Assembly (NCBI RefSeq): GCF_900129725.1
Contig: NZ_FQWQ01000002.1
Location: 1-64,000, forward strand
DNA: 64,000 nt
Source of the DNA: Chryseolinea serpens
GTDB lineage: Bacteria > Bacteroidota > Bacteroidia > Cytophagales > Cyclobacteriaceae
Reading direction: 5' to 3'
Part shown: in pieces, positions 34,362-43,428 of the stretch
Position numbering within the stretch: the stretch's first letter is position 1
Layout of the letters: every line of letters begins with the position of its first letter
Notes under the pieces: generated by a model
The model's input: only the letters and a program-made list of their open reading frames with translations
What the model was told of the DNA's origin: nothing
Databases searched by the model: none
Program-made: the position numbers and the translations under genes

Positions 34362-36845
34362 CTAGTTCGCCCCTTTCTCCAGGCGCTTCTTCAGCTCTTC
34401 CAACTCCTTCAACTTCGAAATGACTTCGGCCTCCTTGCGCTTGCGGTCGGTAATATCCTCGAACATACCCAATACGGCCACTACTTCGCCGTGCTTGTTG
34501 GTAACGGGTACTTTACTGGTCAACACCCACGATTCCTCGCCTGCGCTGTTCACGTTGCGTTCCTCCTGGTCCAGGCGGGGCACCCGGCTGTTCATCACCG
34601 CCAGGTCGTCGGCGCGGTAGGCTTCGGCGTGTTCTTTCCAGGGCATGTCGAAGTCGGTGCGGCCCACCATATCCTTGTAGGATTTGAGCCCGGCCACCTG
34701 CGCAAAAATGCGGTTGGCTCCCTGGAAGCGAAGGTCTTTGTCTTTCCAGAATACGGCGCGGGGAATGTTGTCGATGATGGCCTGCATGGTCTCCTGGTCG
34801 TCGCCGAGCTTGTCGAGCATGAGGTTGATCTTGGAGGTGTTGTAGGCCACGGTGAGGAGGTCGGCACACGACTTCAGGAACTCCACGTCCTCTTCGGTCC
34901 ACTCCTTTTGTTCGTTCTGTTGTTCGCAGCAGATCACGCCGGCGATCTTGCCTTCGTTGAAGAAAGGCACGTCCAGCATGGACTGAATGCCCAGCGGTCT
35001 CAGGTACACATCCGAAAACTCGCGGGTAGCGGTATGGGTATTCGCATCGTTGGCGATGATGATCTCCTCGCTGGTGACGGCCTCGAAATAGCTGGGGAAG
35101 TCACGGCCGTGCAACTCCGATCCCGATTCGAAGGTGCCTTTGCTGTGTTGGTATAATTTCTCCTGGCGGATCGTGTTCTCCTTGGAATGATACGTCCAGA
35201 TGCTGCTCCGCGATACGCCCAACTGGCGGCTGATGGTGCTGGTGATCTTCTCCAACGAAGCGTTCCAGTTGCCGTCCTGAATATCTTTGTTCTTGGTGAG
35301 TTCCATCAGCACGGTGCGATTCTTCTGGCTGATCTCGTTGCGCCGTTTCTCGCCGTCGAGCATGTTCTGGATGTGCTTTTCCTTGCGCCGCATTTCTTCC
35401 TGCGTGGCTTCCAGCTCTTCCATGTTCTGGCGCATTTCTTCTTCCTGGGCGCGCATTTCCTCGGCTTGTTGTTGCGTGCGCTCCAGCAAGAGCCGTGTGC
35501 TTTCGCTGATGCGTACCGACGAGATGGTGGACGCGATGCTCTCCGTTAGTTTCTCCACCAATTCAATTTCGTGTGGTTCATATTTTCCGAAGGTGGCGAG
35601 TTCCATCACACCAAAGATCTTGTCGTTCACTTTGAGCGGCACCAGCAATAAAGCGTTGGGTGTCGACCCTCCTAAGCCAGAGGTGATGGTGACATATTCC
35701 GCGGGCACTTCCAGCAAATAGATGCGTTCGCCTTCGAGAAAGCTCTGGCCTACCAGGCCTTCGCCAACGCTCACTTGCTTCCTCAGAAATTTCTTGCGCT
35801 CAAAGGCGTAGCAGGCGACCAATTCCAGGAACTTCTCGCCTTCGCTCTCTTCATTGAGAACAAACAGGCCACCCTGGTTGCTCTTGGTATATTTTACAAC
35901 AAACTTGATGATGTTGTCGAACAGTTCTTCGGTGGTGCCGGTGGAGGCACGTAAGATTTCTCCGATTTGTGCCAATCCGGAGGTCGACCAGTTGCGCCGG
36001 CGGTCTTCTTCGGCGTTCACGCGGAGTTTGTCGCGCATGGTGAGCAGCGTGGTGCCCAGTGAGCCACTGCTCTCTTCGTCCAGGCTGAGGTCGGCCGTGT
36101 AGTTGCCGGCGGAGATGGCTTCGATGAAGCCCGAGAGCGATGCCACGGCGCGGCCTTGTTGTTCGGAACGCGATTCATGTTCAACGACCAATTTCGTGGC
36201 GCTGCTTTGCAGGCGGTACAGGAACAGGCAGAGCGCTCCAAAGGCCACCACGAGCAACGCGATGGACAACCAGGAGAGCATGCTCAGCGAAGAAGCATCG
36301 GTGGATGTGCCTTGTTGAATGTGGTCAACCAGTCTGTCGAGGGTGGCCAGGAAGGATTCGAATGCAGCATCAAATTGCTGATCGGCCGCGTCGCCGGCGT
36401 GACTCCCGGCAACGGCTGCCGTACTGTCGGTGGCCGCAATGCCTGCCTTCTTGTTCTTGTAGCGATCCTGCCCCGACTCGATCAATTTCTCTATGGCAAA
36501 GATCGATTCTTTCAGCAATGCCTTGGTCTCTTCTTCGTCGATCGCGCCCAGGTTGCCCACCTCGGTTTGCTTGCCGTCGTAGGTGCCTTGCAGGATGGCG
36601 CCGGAAGCTTTCAGCGGGCCCACCACATCGCGTTCGAAGTTGAGGCTTTGGTCGCCGCCCATCAACTCTTCAAACGACAGGTGTGCTTTGGTGACACGGT
36701 TCTTGATGTTGTCGCCCAGGGTGATGAAAGGAAGGTTGTGTTGGTAGGTGGCGAGTGTTCTGCGTTGAACATAACCGATAAGAAGGGTTATGATCAGGCC
36801 CGTGAGGGCAAATCCGATGGTGTACTTGAAGGCACGATTTCTCAT
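34362..36845 (-). CDS. Membrane GAF-GAF-PAS sensor protein without output domain
   Basis: 827 residues. TM1 about 8-27, a periplasmic four-helix sensor segment, TM2 about 193-217, then a HAMP-like linker (GFIEAISAGNYTADLSLDEE). GAF 1 spans about 290-440 (GEILRASTGTTEELFDNI, GLVGQSFLEGERIYL), followed by a coiled coil (AEEMRAQEEEMRQNMEELEA) and GAF 2 about 515-670. A PAS domain begins at IIDNIPRAVFWKDKDLRFQG (about 690-805). No histidine kinase, GGDEF or phosphatase motif is present; the protein ends in a short coiled coil. It may signal through a partner protein. Confidence 0.8.
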   Translation of the reverse strand: MRNRAFKYTIGFALTGLIITLLIGYVQRRTLATYQHNLPFITLGDNIKNRVTKAHLSFEELMGGDQSLNFERDVVGPLKASGAILQGTYDGKQTEVGNLGAIDEEETKALLKESIFAIEKLIESGQDRYKNKKAGIAATDSTAAVAGSHAGDAADQQFDAAFESFLATLDRLVDHIQQGTSTDASSLSMLSWLSIALLVVAFGALCLFLYRLQSSATKLVVEHESRSEQQGRAVASLSGFIEAISAGNYTADLSLDEESSGSLGTTLLTMRDKLRVNAEEDRRRNWSTSGLAQIGEILRASTGTTEELFDNIIKFVVKYTKSNQGGLFVLNEESEGEKFLELVACYAFERKKFLRKQVSVGEGLVGQSFLEGERIYLLEVPAEYVTITSGLGGSTPNALLLVPLKVNDKIFGVMELATFGKYEPHEIELVEKLTESIASTISSVRISESTRLLLERTQQQAEEMRAQEEEMRQNMEELEATQEEMRRKEKHIQNMLDGEKRRNEISQKNRTVLMELTKNKDIQDGNWNASLEKITSTISRQLGVSRSSIWTYHSKENTIRQEKLYQHSKGTFESGSELHGRDFPSYFEAVTSEEIIIANDANTHTATREFSDVYLRPLGIQSMLDVPFFNEGKIAGVICCEQQNEQKEWTEEDVEFLKSCADLLTVAYNTSKINLMLDKLGDDQETMQAIIDNIPRAVFWKDKDLRFQGANRIFAQVAGLKSYKDMVGRTDFDMPWKEHAEAYRADDLAVMNSRVPRLDQEERNVNSAGEESWVLTSKVPVTNKHGEVVAVLGMFEDITDRKRKEAEVISKLKELEELKKRLEKGAN

Positions 36846-37092
36846 TGGCGCTACAGGATGATCGTAGTTTTAGGTCGTTAAAAGACGAAGAAGGCTTTTG
36901 TTGAAAAGTTAGGTAATTATAGGGGGAAAAGAAAAGATTTGAAAGCAGGCGCAAGACAAATCAAACGTTTTAAATGTAGGAAAAGCATGCATTTTCAACG
37001 AATTGACCAACCTAAACCTGCGCCGTTCGCTTGCCCCGAAGAACACGTGGCGTTTGCCGGTTGTAGGAATATTGACAGAACGTTCAAAAACA
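36846..37092. other. Intergenic, nothing recognised
   Basis: Gap between the sensor and hemL genes. No RNA, promoter or repeat stands out. Confidence 0.3.
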
Positions 37093-38382
37093 TCACAGGC
37101 TCTTCAACGCCAGCTCGCTTGCCTTCAACACCCGGCCCACGGCTTCATCGTCGATGGCCGCCGAAACAAACATCGCTTCGTATTGCGACGGCGCCATGTA
37201 GATGCCTTGCTGCAGCATCGACTGAAAATATTTTGCGAACTGCAACGTGTCGGAAGTCTTGGCCGTGTCGAAGTCGATCACGATCTGGTCGGTAAAAAAG
37301 AGGGTGAACATGGAGCCCACCTGGTTGACAGTGTAGTTCAATCCCTTCTTGAAAAGTTGTTGCCGGATGCCGCCCACGATCGCGCTGGTGGCCGTGTTGA
37401 TCTGGTGGTAGACGGAGGGATTGTTTTTCAATTCCTTTAACATCGCCAAGCCTGCTGCCATGGCCAGGGGGTTTCCCGACAAGGTGCCCGCCTGATAGAT
37501 CGGTCCTGCCGGCGACACCGCTTCCATGATCTCTCTCCTTCCGCCATACGCGCCCACCGGCAAGCCGCCGCCGATGATCTTGCCCAGCGTGGTGAGATCG
37601 GGCTTGATGCTGTACAACTCCTGTGCTCCACCCAAGGCCAGCCGGAAACCGGTCATCACCTCGTCGAAGATGAGGAGGATCTTATGTTTGTCGCAGAGTG
37701 CGCACAACCCTTGCAGGTAGCCGGGTTGAGGAGCCACACATCCCATGTTGCCTACCACGGGTTCCAGGATGATGGCCGCTACTTCGCCGTGGTTCTCTTC
37801 CACCAATTTCTCCATCGCCCGCATGTCGTTGAAAGGCGCGATGAGCGTGTCCTTGGCCGTGCCTTTGGTAACACCCGGGCTATCGGGCGTGCCGAAGGTC
37901 ATGGCGCCGCTGCCAGCGGCGATCAGGAAGGAGTCGCCGTGGCCGTGGTAGCAGCCTTCCATCTTGATGATCTTGTCGCGGCCGGTGTAGCCCCGCGCCA
38001 CGCGGATGGCCGACATGGTGGCTTCGGTGCCCGAGTTCACCATGCGTACTTTTTCTACGGAGGGAATGATCGAGCAGATCAGTTCCGCCATCTCCACTTC
38101 CCTTGCCGTGGGCGCTCCGAACGATGGCGATGTGGCCAGCGCTTCTTTTACCGCTTCTTCAACGGCCGGATGCGCGTGCCCCAGGATCATGGGACCCCAG
38201 GAATTGATGAGGTCAATAAATTCGTTGCCATCCTCGTCGTAAAGGAATGCTCCCTTGGCGCGCTTCATGAACAACGGGTTGCCCCCTACCGCGCGAAAGG
38301 CCCTGACGGGTGAATTCACTCCGCCGGGGATGAAATGTTTGGCGCGTTCAAACAAGGATTTGCTCTTGGAAAAGTCTTTCAT
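37093..38382 (-). CDS. hemL: Glutamate-1-semialdehyde 2,1-aminomutase
   Basis: About 429 residues from the ATG at 38380-38382, chosen because MKDFSKSKSLFERAKHFIPG is the conserved HemL N-terminus. GGVNSPVRAF, MVNSGTEATMSAIRVARGYT, the PLP-Lys segment TTLGKIIGGGLPVGAYGGR, and GTLSGNPLAMAAGLAML are all present. HemL converts glutamate 1-semialdehyde to 5-aminolevulinate, the first dedicated step of haem biosynthesis by the C5 route. It is a single-gene unit here. Confidence 0.97.
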   Translation of the reverse strand: MKDFSKSKSLFERAKHFIPGGVNSPVRAFRAVGGNPLFMKRAKGAFLYDEDGNEFIDLINSWGPMILGHAHPAVEEAVKEALATSPSFGAPTAREVEMAELICSIIPSVEKVRMVNSGTEATMSAIRVARGYTGRDKIIKMEGCYHGHGDSFLIAAGSGAMTFGTPDSPGVTKGTAKDTLIAPFNDMRAMEKLVEENHGEVAAIILEPVVGNMGCVAPQPGYLQGLCALCDKHKILLIFDEVMTGFRLALGGAQELYSIKPDLTTLGKIIGGGLPVGAYGGRREIMEAVSPAGPIYQAGTLSGNPLAMAAGLAMLKELKNNPSVYHQINTATSAIVGGIRQQLFKKGLNYTVNQVGSMFTLFFTDQIVIDFDTAKTSDTLQFAKYFQSMLQQGIYMAPSQYEAMFVSAAIDDEAVGRVLKASELALKSL

Positions 38383-38471
38383 GGTGAAATCGGTTATCGC
38401 TCCATGCCGTTGCACAGCGACGTCACGGAAGCTTGTTGTCGGGAGTAGATCGAAAAGGTTTCATGGTTGGA

Positions 38472-40193
38472 TCACCGGCGCTCCAGCACCTTCATCTCAC
38501 CTTCTTCAAAGCGGACAAACGGAACCAGTTCGTTGCTTCGGCCTTGCTGATAGTTGTAGCCCTCGGTGAGGTTACCGGGAATGATGCCCTCTTTGGCCAG
38601 GGCATCCTGGAAGTACACGCCGTTCTTCTTCAGCTCGTTGCCCACGAAGAGCATATACGCATAGCCCAGGACGGCATAGTTCGACGGCGCGCGACCGTGA
38701 GTTTTGATATATTTCCGGACAAAGGTCTTTGCCAGGGGTTTGTTCTGATCCACAAAGTTTGGCGAGGCCAACACCACCGAAAGGTTCTGGAATTTCTCCA
38801 GGTCCACGGCCGTTTGATCCAGCCAGGTTTCAGATCCCAGCACGGTGATGTCATCCTTGCGCGTCTCTATGCTGCTGAGCACTTTGGCGTAGATGAGGGC
38901 ATCGTCGGAGGCGACATAGATGCTTCCGACGCTGTCTTTCTTCAGCGTGAATTGTTTGGGGTAGTGAAACTCGTCATACTCCGTGGGCGTGGCCAGCGTC
39001 GTGAAGATCATCTGTGAGCCTTCTTTGGACACACGGTGCGCCTTCATGATCTTGAAGTTTTTTTCTTTGGCGGCTTGCATGAAGTTGGCGGCCAACACCG
39101 AGTCGCGCTTGCTGGTGCCATAAAACACGAGGCAGTTTTTCTTTTTCACATTGTCGGCCATGAACTCGCCCGACTTCCTTCCCAGGATCTCCAGCGAAGG
39201 CTGATATAAAAAAGCATAGGGATTGTTGCCGATGAGCTCGCTGTTGTTGTGCACCGGGTTGAAGACGTTGATGCGGTTGGCCAGCGAAAAGTCGGTGATG
39301 AGTTTGCTTTCTTCCATGAAGAAAGGGCCGGCAATGAGGTCGGTGCTTTTCAGCTCCTCGGTGTTGAGGATCGATTTGATCTTCTCCAGGTTGCGTTCCG
39401 TGTCGTAGGCGCGGAAGCTGATCTTCACCCCTTGCTTGGCCAGTGTGTCCACCGCCAGCTTCATGCCCTCGTACAGATCCAGCACGCTTTGGTTGCGTTT
39501 TTTCACCGGCGAGGCATCCAGTGTGTTGACCATAAAGGGCAATAACGCGGAGATCGTATAGGTATCTTTAAAGTAAGACTTCGGCGCCTCGGGAATAAAG
39601 CCGGCGCGGTCGAGGTTGAATTTTTTGATCACCGATTCCAGCAATTCTTTGTCCTCCGGTGTGGCGGGGTTTTTCGACAACGCCGTGGCCAGGGCCGTGC
39701 CCACAACGGGATCTTTGGGATATTCCTCCAGCATCATGCGAAGGGTCTCCACGTCGGTGATGGTGCTGATGTTCTTGGCCTTGATGGCTTCCGCGTCTTG
39801 CTGTAATTTTTTGTCTTGCAATCCGGCAAACATTTTCAGACCCTGGAAATAATCTTTCTCTTCCAGATTGATCTTGCCCAACCAGAAGTTCACTTCATCC
39901 ATTTTGTCCCAAGTCGGGTGCAGGGTTTTGATTTGGACGAGGGTGGATTTGGCTACGGCTTTATAGTTCTGGTTATAGGCTGCCAGGGCATAGAAGAAGG
40001 ATGCGTATTCGGAAAAGGGGTTGCCGGTGCTGTAGGGCATCAGGGGTTTGAAGCTTTCCATGGCCAGGTTCCACTTGCCTTCGCGGAACAAGGTCTTGGC
40101 GTTGAAGTATTGCTTCGTGAAATCCACTTGTGCAAAGGCGGCGCTTTGCAGGCATGCTATCAGAACAAAAAATAAAACTCCTTTTCTCAGCAT
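38472..40193 (-). CDS. Periplasmic ligand-binding-like lipid/amino acid receptor protein
   Basis: About 573 residues from the ATG at 40191-40193, chosen for the signal peptide MLRKGVLFFVLIACLQSAAFAQ. Residues about 20-110 are TPR-like helices (FNAKTLFREGKWNLAMESF, FYALAAYNQNYKAVAKSTL). From about 200 the sequence reads as a type I periplasmic-binding fold (SALLPFMVNTLDASP, DLIAGPFFMEESKLITDFSL, NCLVFYGTSKRDSVLAANF), as in LysM- or BamD-linked receptor-type proteins of Bacteroidota. The usual ligand-binding role may be replaced by a regulatory one. The start codon lies near a REP hairpin at 40276. Confidence 0.7.
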   Translation of the reverse strand: MLRKGVLFFVLIACLQSAAFAQVDFTKQYFNAKTLFREGKWNLAMESFKPLMPYSTGNPFSEYASFFYALAAYNQNYKAVAKSTLVQIKTLHPTWDKMDEVNFWLGKINLEEKDYFQGLKMFAGLQDKKLQQDAEAIKAKNISTITDVETLRMMLEEYPKDPVVGTALATALSKNPATPEDKELLESVIKKFNLDRAGFIPEAPKSYFKDTYTISALLPFMVNTLDASPVKKRNQSVLDLYEGMKLAVDTLAKQGVKISFRAYDTERNLEKIKSILNTEELKSTDLIAGPFFMEESKLITDFSLANRINVFNPVHNNSELIGNNPYAFLYQPSLEILGRKSGEFMADNVKKKNCLVFYGTSKRDSVLAANFMQAAKEKNFKIMKAHRVSKEGSQMIFTTLATPTEYDEFHYPKQFTLKKDSVGSIYVASDDALIYAKVLSSIETRKDDITVLGSETWLDQTAVDLEKFQNLSVVLASPNFVDQNKPLAKTFVRKYIKTHGRAPSNYAVLGYAYMLFVGNELKKNGVYFQDALAKEGIIPGNLTEGYNYQQGRSNELVPFVRFEEGEMKVLERR

Positions 40194-40275
40194 AGTATTG
40201 ACGTTAAAAAATAAGCGGTCGCATCGGTGTGAAGAGCGCTGGTGTCTGGTATCATCAGTGTGCACCCCCACAGTC

Positions 40276-40298
40276 TTGTTGGTGAAGAACACCAACAA
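40276..40298. repeat. REP-like hairpin (distant copy)
   Basis: TTGTTGGTGAAGAACACCAACAA, identical to the RAYT-linked copies, 7.5 kb from the transposase. It sits 12 bp after the guaA stop codon and may double as a 3'-end hairpin for that gene. Confidence 0.85.
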
Positions 40299-40309
40299 GG
40301 GCACCTTGG

Positions 40310-41836
40310 TTATTCCCACTCGATGGTTGCCGGCGGTTTGGAGCTGATGTCGTAGACCACGCGGTTTACGCCTTTCACTTTATTGATGATGTCGCTCGAC
40401 ACGTTTGCTAAAAATTCGTAGGGCAAGTGTGCCCAGTCGGCTGTCATGCCGTCGGTGCTGGTCACGGCGCGGAGGCTGACCACGCGCTCGTAGGTGCGTT
40501 CGTCTCCCATGACACCCACCGATTGCACGGGGAGCAACATCGCGCCGGCTTGCCACACCTTGTCGTAAAGGCCGCTTTCGCGGAGGCCGCCGATGAAGAT
40601 GCTGTCCACCTCCTGGAGGATGCGCACTTTGTCGGCCGTGATGTCGCCCAAAATGCGGATGCCGAGCCCCGGTCCGGGGAATGGGTGGCGTCCCAGGATG
40701 GTAGGGTCTATGCCCAACGTCTTGCCTACGATGCGCACCTCGTCTTTAAAGAGGGTGTTCAACGGCTCCACGATCTTCAGCTTCATCTTCTCCGGGAGAC
40801 CGCCCACGTTGTGGTGCGATTTGATGGTTTGGGATGGACCATTCACCGACACCGACTCGATCACGTCGGGATAGATGGTGCCCTGCCCCAGCCACTTCAC
40901 ATCCTGGATAAGATGGGCTTCTTCGTCGAACACTTCAATAAAAGTTCTGCCAATGGCTTTACGCTTCGCCTCCGGTTCGGTCAGGTCTTTCAACGCCGCG
41001 TAGAATTTCTCACGGGCATCTACGCCCTTAATGTTCAGACCCATGTGCTGGTAGGAATCCAGCACTTGCTGGAACTCGTTCTTGCGCAACAATCCGTTAT
41101 CTACAAAAATACAATGCAGGTTTTTGCCGATGGCCTTGTGGATGAGGGTGGCCGCTACCGTGGAATCCACGCCTCCCGACAACGCCATCACTACCTGGTC
41201 GTTGCCCAGTTTGGCTTTCAGGTCGGCGATGGTGCTCTCTACAAACTGGTCGGGCGTCCAATCCTGGGCGCAGCCGCAGATGTGGACCACGAAATTGCGC
41301 AGCAGGTTCTTGCCTTCGGTGGTGTGGGTCACCTCGGGGTGAAATTGAATTCCCCAAACGGCTTTGTCTTTTACTTTAAAGGCCGCCACCGCGACCGACG
41401 GCGTAGTGGCAATGATCTCAAAATTTGAAGGTACCGCGGCAATGGTGTCGGCGTGCGACATCCAAACCTGGGTATCGAGGGTCATTTCTTTTAAGAGGTC
41501 GTTGTGATGGTTCAGGGTCGAAAGACGGGCCCGGCCATATTCCCGCATCTGGGATGGCAGCACATTGCCGCCGCCGAGGTGGGCGATCAGTTGGGCGCCG
41601 TAGCACACCCCCAGCACGGGCACTTTTTCAAACGCCGACATATCGACGCTGGGTGCACCGTTGTCGCGCACCGAGCAGGGACTTCCGGAAAGGATCACGC
41701 CTTTGACGTCGGGGGTGAGTTTGGGGACTTTGTTGAAGGGGTGGATCTCGCAATACACGTTCAATTCTCTCACCCGGCGGGCGATCAATTGGGTGTATTG
41801 GGAACCGAAATCGAGGATCAGGATCTGTTGCGACAT
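40310..41836 (-). CDS. guaA: GMP synthase (glutamine-hydrolysing)
   Basis: About 508 residues from the ATG at 41834-41836 ([19 protein letters not shown]), the usual GuaA start; the longer frame adds 16 non-conserved residues. Amidotransferase domain with nucleophile Cys in [13 protein letters not shown] and HPEVTHT. ATP pyrophosphatase domain with [15 protein letters not shown], and the C-terminal dimerisation domain ends KPPATIEWE. It converts XMP to GMP with glutamine and ATP. Confidence 0.98.
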   Translation of the reverse strand: MSQQILILDFGSQYTQLIARRVRELNVYCEIHPFNKVPKLTPDVKGVILSGSPCSVRDNGAPSVDMSAFEKVPVLGVCYGAQLIAHLGGGNVLPSQMREYGRARLSTLNHHNDLLKEMTLDTQVWMSHADTIAAVPSNFEIIATTPSVAVAAFKVKDKAVWGIQFHPEVTHTTEGKNLLRNFVVHICGCAQDWTPDQFVESTIADLKAKLGNDQVVMALSGGVDSTVAATLIHKAIGKNLHCIFVDNGLLRKNEFQQVLDSYQHMGLNIKGVDAREKFYAALKDLTEPEAKRKAIGRTFIEVFDEEAHLIQDVKWLGQGTIYPDVIESVSVNGPSQTIKSHHNVGGLPEKMKLKIVEPLNTLFKDEVRIVGKTLGIDPTILGRHPFPGPGLGIRILGDITADKVRILQEVDSIFIGGLRESGLYDKVWQAGAMLLPVQSVGVMGDERTYERVVSLRAVTSTDGMTADWAHLPYEFLANVSSDIINKVKGVNRVVYDISSKPPATIEWE

Positions 41837-41918
41837 GGCTGCAAAGATAACAGAAGCCTCCGCGTGTGAACACCCGCGCCGCAAAAAATTCTAGCCGCTG
41901 TAAATCAACGCCTTACCC

Positions 41919-42533
41919 CTACCATTGCATCGACATGATGCCCACCGAAACCCCCACCGCCGAGAAACTGCTGTAGTTGTAGTCGTTGCTCTTGTTGGTG
42001 GAATAGTCATAATGGACGGCGGCCATCAATCCGATACGCTTCCGCGTGCTGATGCGCAGCAAAATGCCGGCTTCCGGGCGGGCCAGAAAGCCCCAGGCTG
42101 AGTGCTGGTCTTTATAAATATTGTAGAAAACGGTGTACTTGTTCTGGTTTGCCCCCAATCCCATCCCCACATAGCTGAAGAAGCGCTCGTTGGTGCTCTT
42201 GTGAAAGTAATATTGGCCGCTGGCCGCAAAAGACAGCTGATAGATGTAGTTGAAGTAGTCGGTGGTGATCGCTCCGGCTTGCTGCTGGAAAGTTTCCGTG
42301 GGTTTGTATTCGCTAAAAGTTGCCCAACTCATATCCAGGCCCGCCGAAAACTGGCGTTGCGATCCAAATACCGCCCGGTACCCGCCCCGGATGCCCCGCG
42401 TGGAGGTGGATCCGATCCAGTTCGTATTGGTCATGGGGGTGTTGACGTCCCAGTTCACAAAGAAATAATTCTCTTGCGCCTGCACCAACCCGCATCCGCA
42501 GGCCAGCGCGATGATGATCGCTATCTTTTTCAT
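41919..42533 (-). CDS. Small outer-membrane beta-barrel protein
   Basis: About 204 residues from the ATG at 42531-42533 (signal peptide MKKIAIIIALACGCGLVQAQ). The mature part has repeated short strands: NYFFVNWDVNTPMTNTNWIG, GGYRAVFGSQRQFSAGLDMS, SFAASGQYYFHKS and GLMAAVHYDYSTNKSND, as expected of an 8-stranded OmpW/OmpA-like barrel. The role is unknown. It is directly downstream of the DUF4136 lipoprotein gene (1-bp spacing), so the two are probably one transcription unit. Confidence 0.75.
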   Translation of the reverse strand: MKKIAIIIALACGCGLVQAQENYFFVNWDVNTPMTNTNWIGSTSTRGIRGGYRAVFGSQRQFSAGLDMSWATFSEYKPTETFQQQAGAITTDYFNYIYQLSFAASGQYYFHKSTNERFFSYVGMGLGANQNKYTVFYNIYKDQHSAWGFLARPEAGILLRISTRKRIGLMAAVHYDYSTNKSNDYNYSSFSAVGVSVGIMSMQW

Positions 42534-42534
42534 G

Positions 42535-43158
42535 TTATCTGCCGATGTAAGGTGATTGATGGAAGGCCTGGTCGATGGCGTCGACGGACTGTTGCACCAG
42601 GTTGATCGTGCTGTACACATCGCCCATGTAGGCCGTCCAGAGCACCCTCACCTTCTTGTCGGCGCCGATGTTCTTCAGGTCCACGATCTCTACCACCAGG
42701 GCACCCGTGTTCTGCGCGTAGGTGTTGACGTAAGGATAGTTATAATACGATCCATAATAGCCGTAGTAGGATGGATAGTAATAGCTGGGATAGACCACTT
42801 GCTGAAACAGGTTATAGTCGTTCACCACATACACGTTGATGCCCAGGTCGGGGTTGGCGTTCTTTTCCACCCGGGTATAGCCTACTTTGTTTAAATTCGT
42901 TGCCACCTGGTTGAGCACGGGGCGTGGATAGCCGGGGGTATCGTGTTCGGTCAGGATCGTGTCGTTAGGGTTGGCGTTGGAGATAAAACCGATGGTGTCG
43001 GTGGAGATGGAATAGGTGGCGTAGTCGGTGAAGTTCACTTCGGTGTCGTAGTGGGTTTGCACGACAAGCTGGTCCAGCAGTTTCATGTTGTCGGGCGTAG
43101 GCTCACAAGCCCAGGCTAACCCCGCGACAAGGGCGAATAAAAAGAAGTTCTTTTTCAT
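42535..43158 (-). CDS. DUF4136 lipoprotein
   Basis: About 207 residues from the ATG at 43156-43158 (MKKNFFLFALVAGLAWACEP), chosen because a purine-rich AGGAA lies 7 bases upstream; a start two codons earlier is possible. The lipobox LAWAC gives the lipidated Cys at residue 18. The body has DTEVNFTDYATYSISTDTIG and NLNKVGYTRVEKNANPDLGI, the DUF4136 pattern, plus a Tyr-rich insertion (YYYPSYYGYYGSYYNYPYV) near the middle. A membrane-anchored protein of unknown function. It is followed by the barrel gene. Confidence 0.85.
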   Translation of the reverse strand: MKKNFFLFALVAGLAWACEPTPDNMKLLDQLVVQTHYDTEVNFTDYATYSISTDTIGFISNANPNDTILTEHDTPGYPRPVLNQVATNLNKVGYTRVEKNANPDLGINVYVVNDYNLFQQVVYPSYYYPSYYGYYGSYYNYPYVNTYAQNTGALVVEIVDLKNIGADKKVRVLWTAYMGDVYSTINLVQQSVDAIDQAFHQSPYIGR

Positions 43159-43428
43159 ATTCATTTTCCTGAGAATAAAACGCATGAAGGTGGGGGGAAA
43201 TTGCACCTCCTCCTTTAGACACAAAATGGGGGCGAATGGTTTAAGGAGTAGTGGAAAAAATAACAAAAAGCCTCAAGAAGAACAAACGCAAGGGTCTTCC
43301 TGTTTTGGGGTCCACCTGCGACGGTGCGGACCATGGCGCTTCAGGAAAGCATCGTTTCGAAATAATTATTTAAATTGATTGGATAAGAAAAGTTAACCAG
43401 AGAACCCCCTGACCCTTCAAAAGAAACT

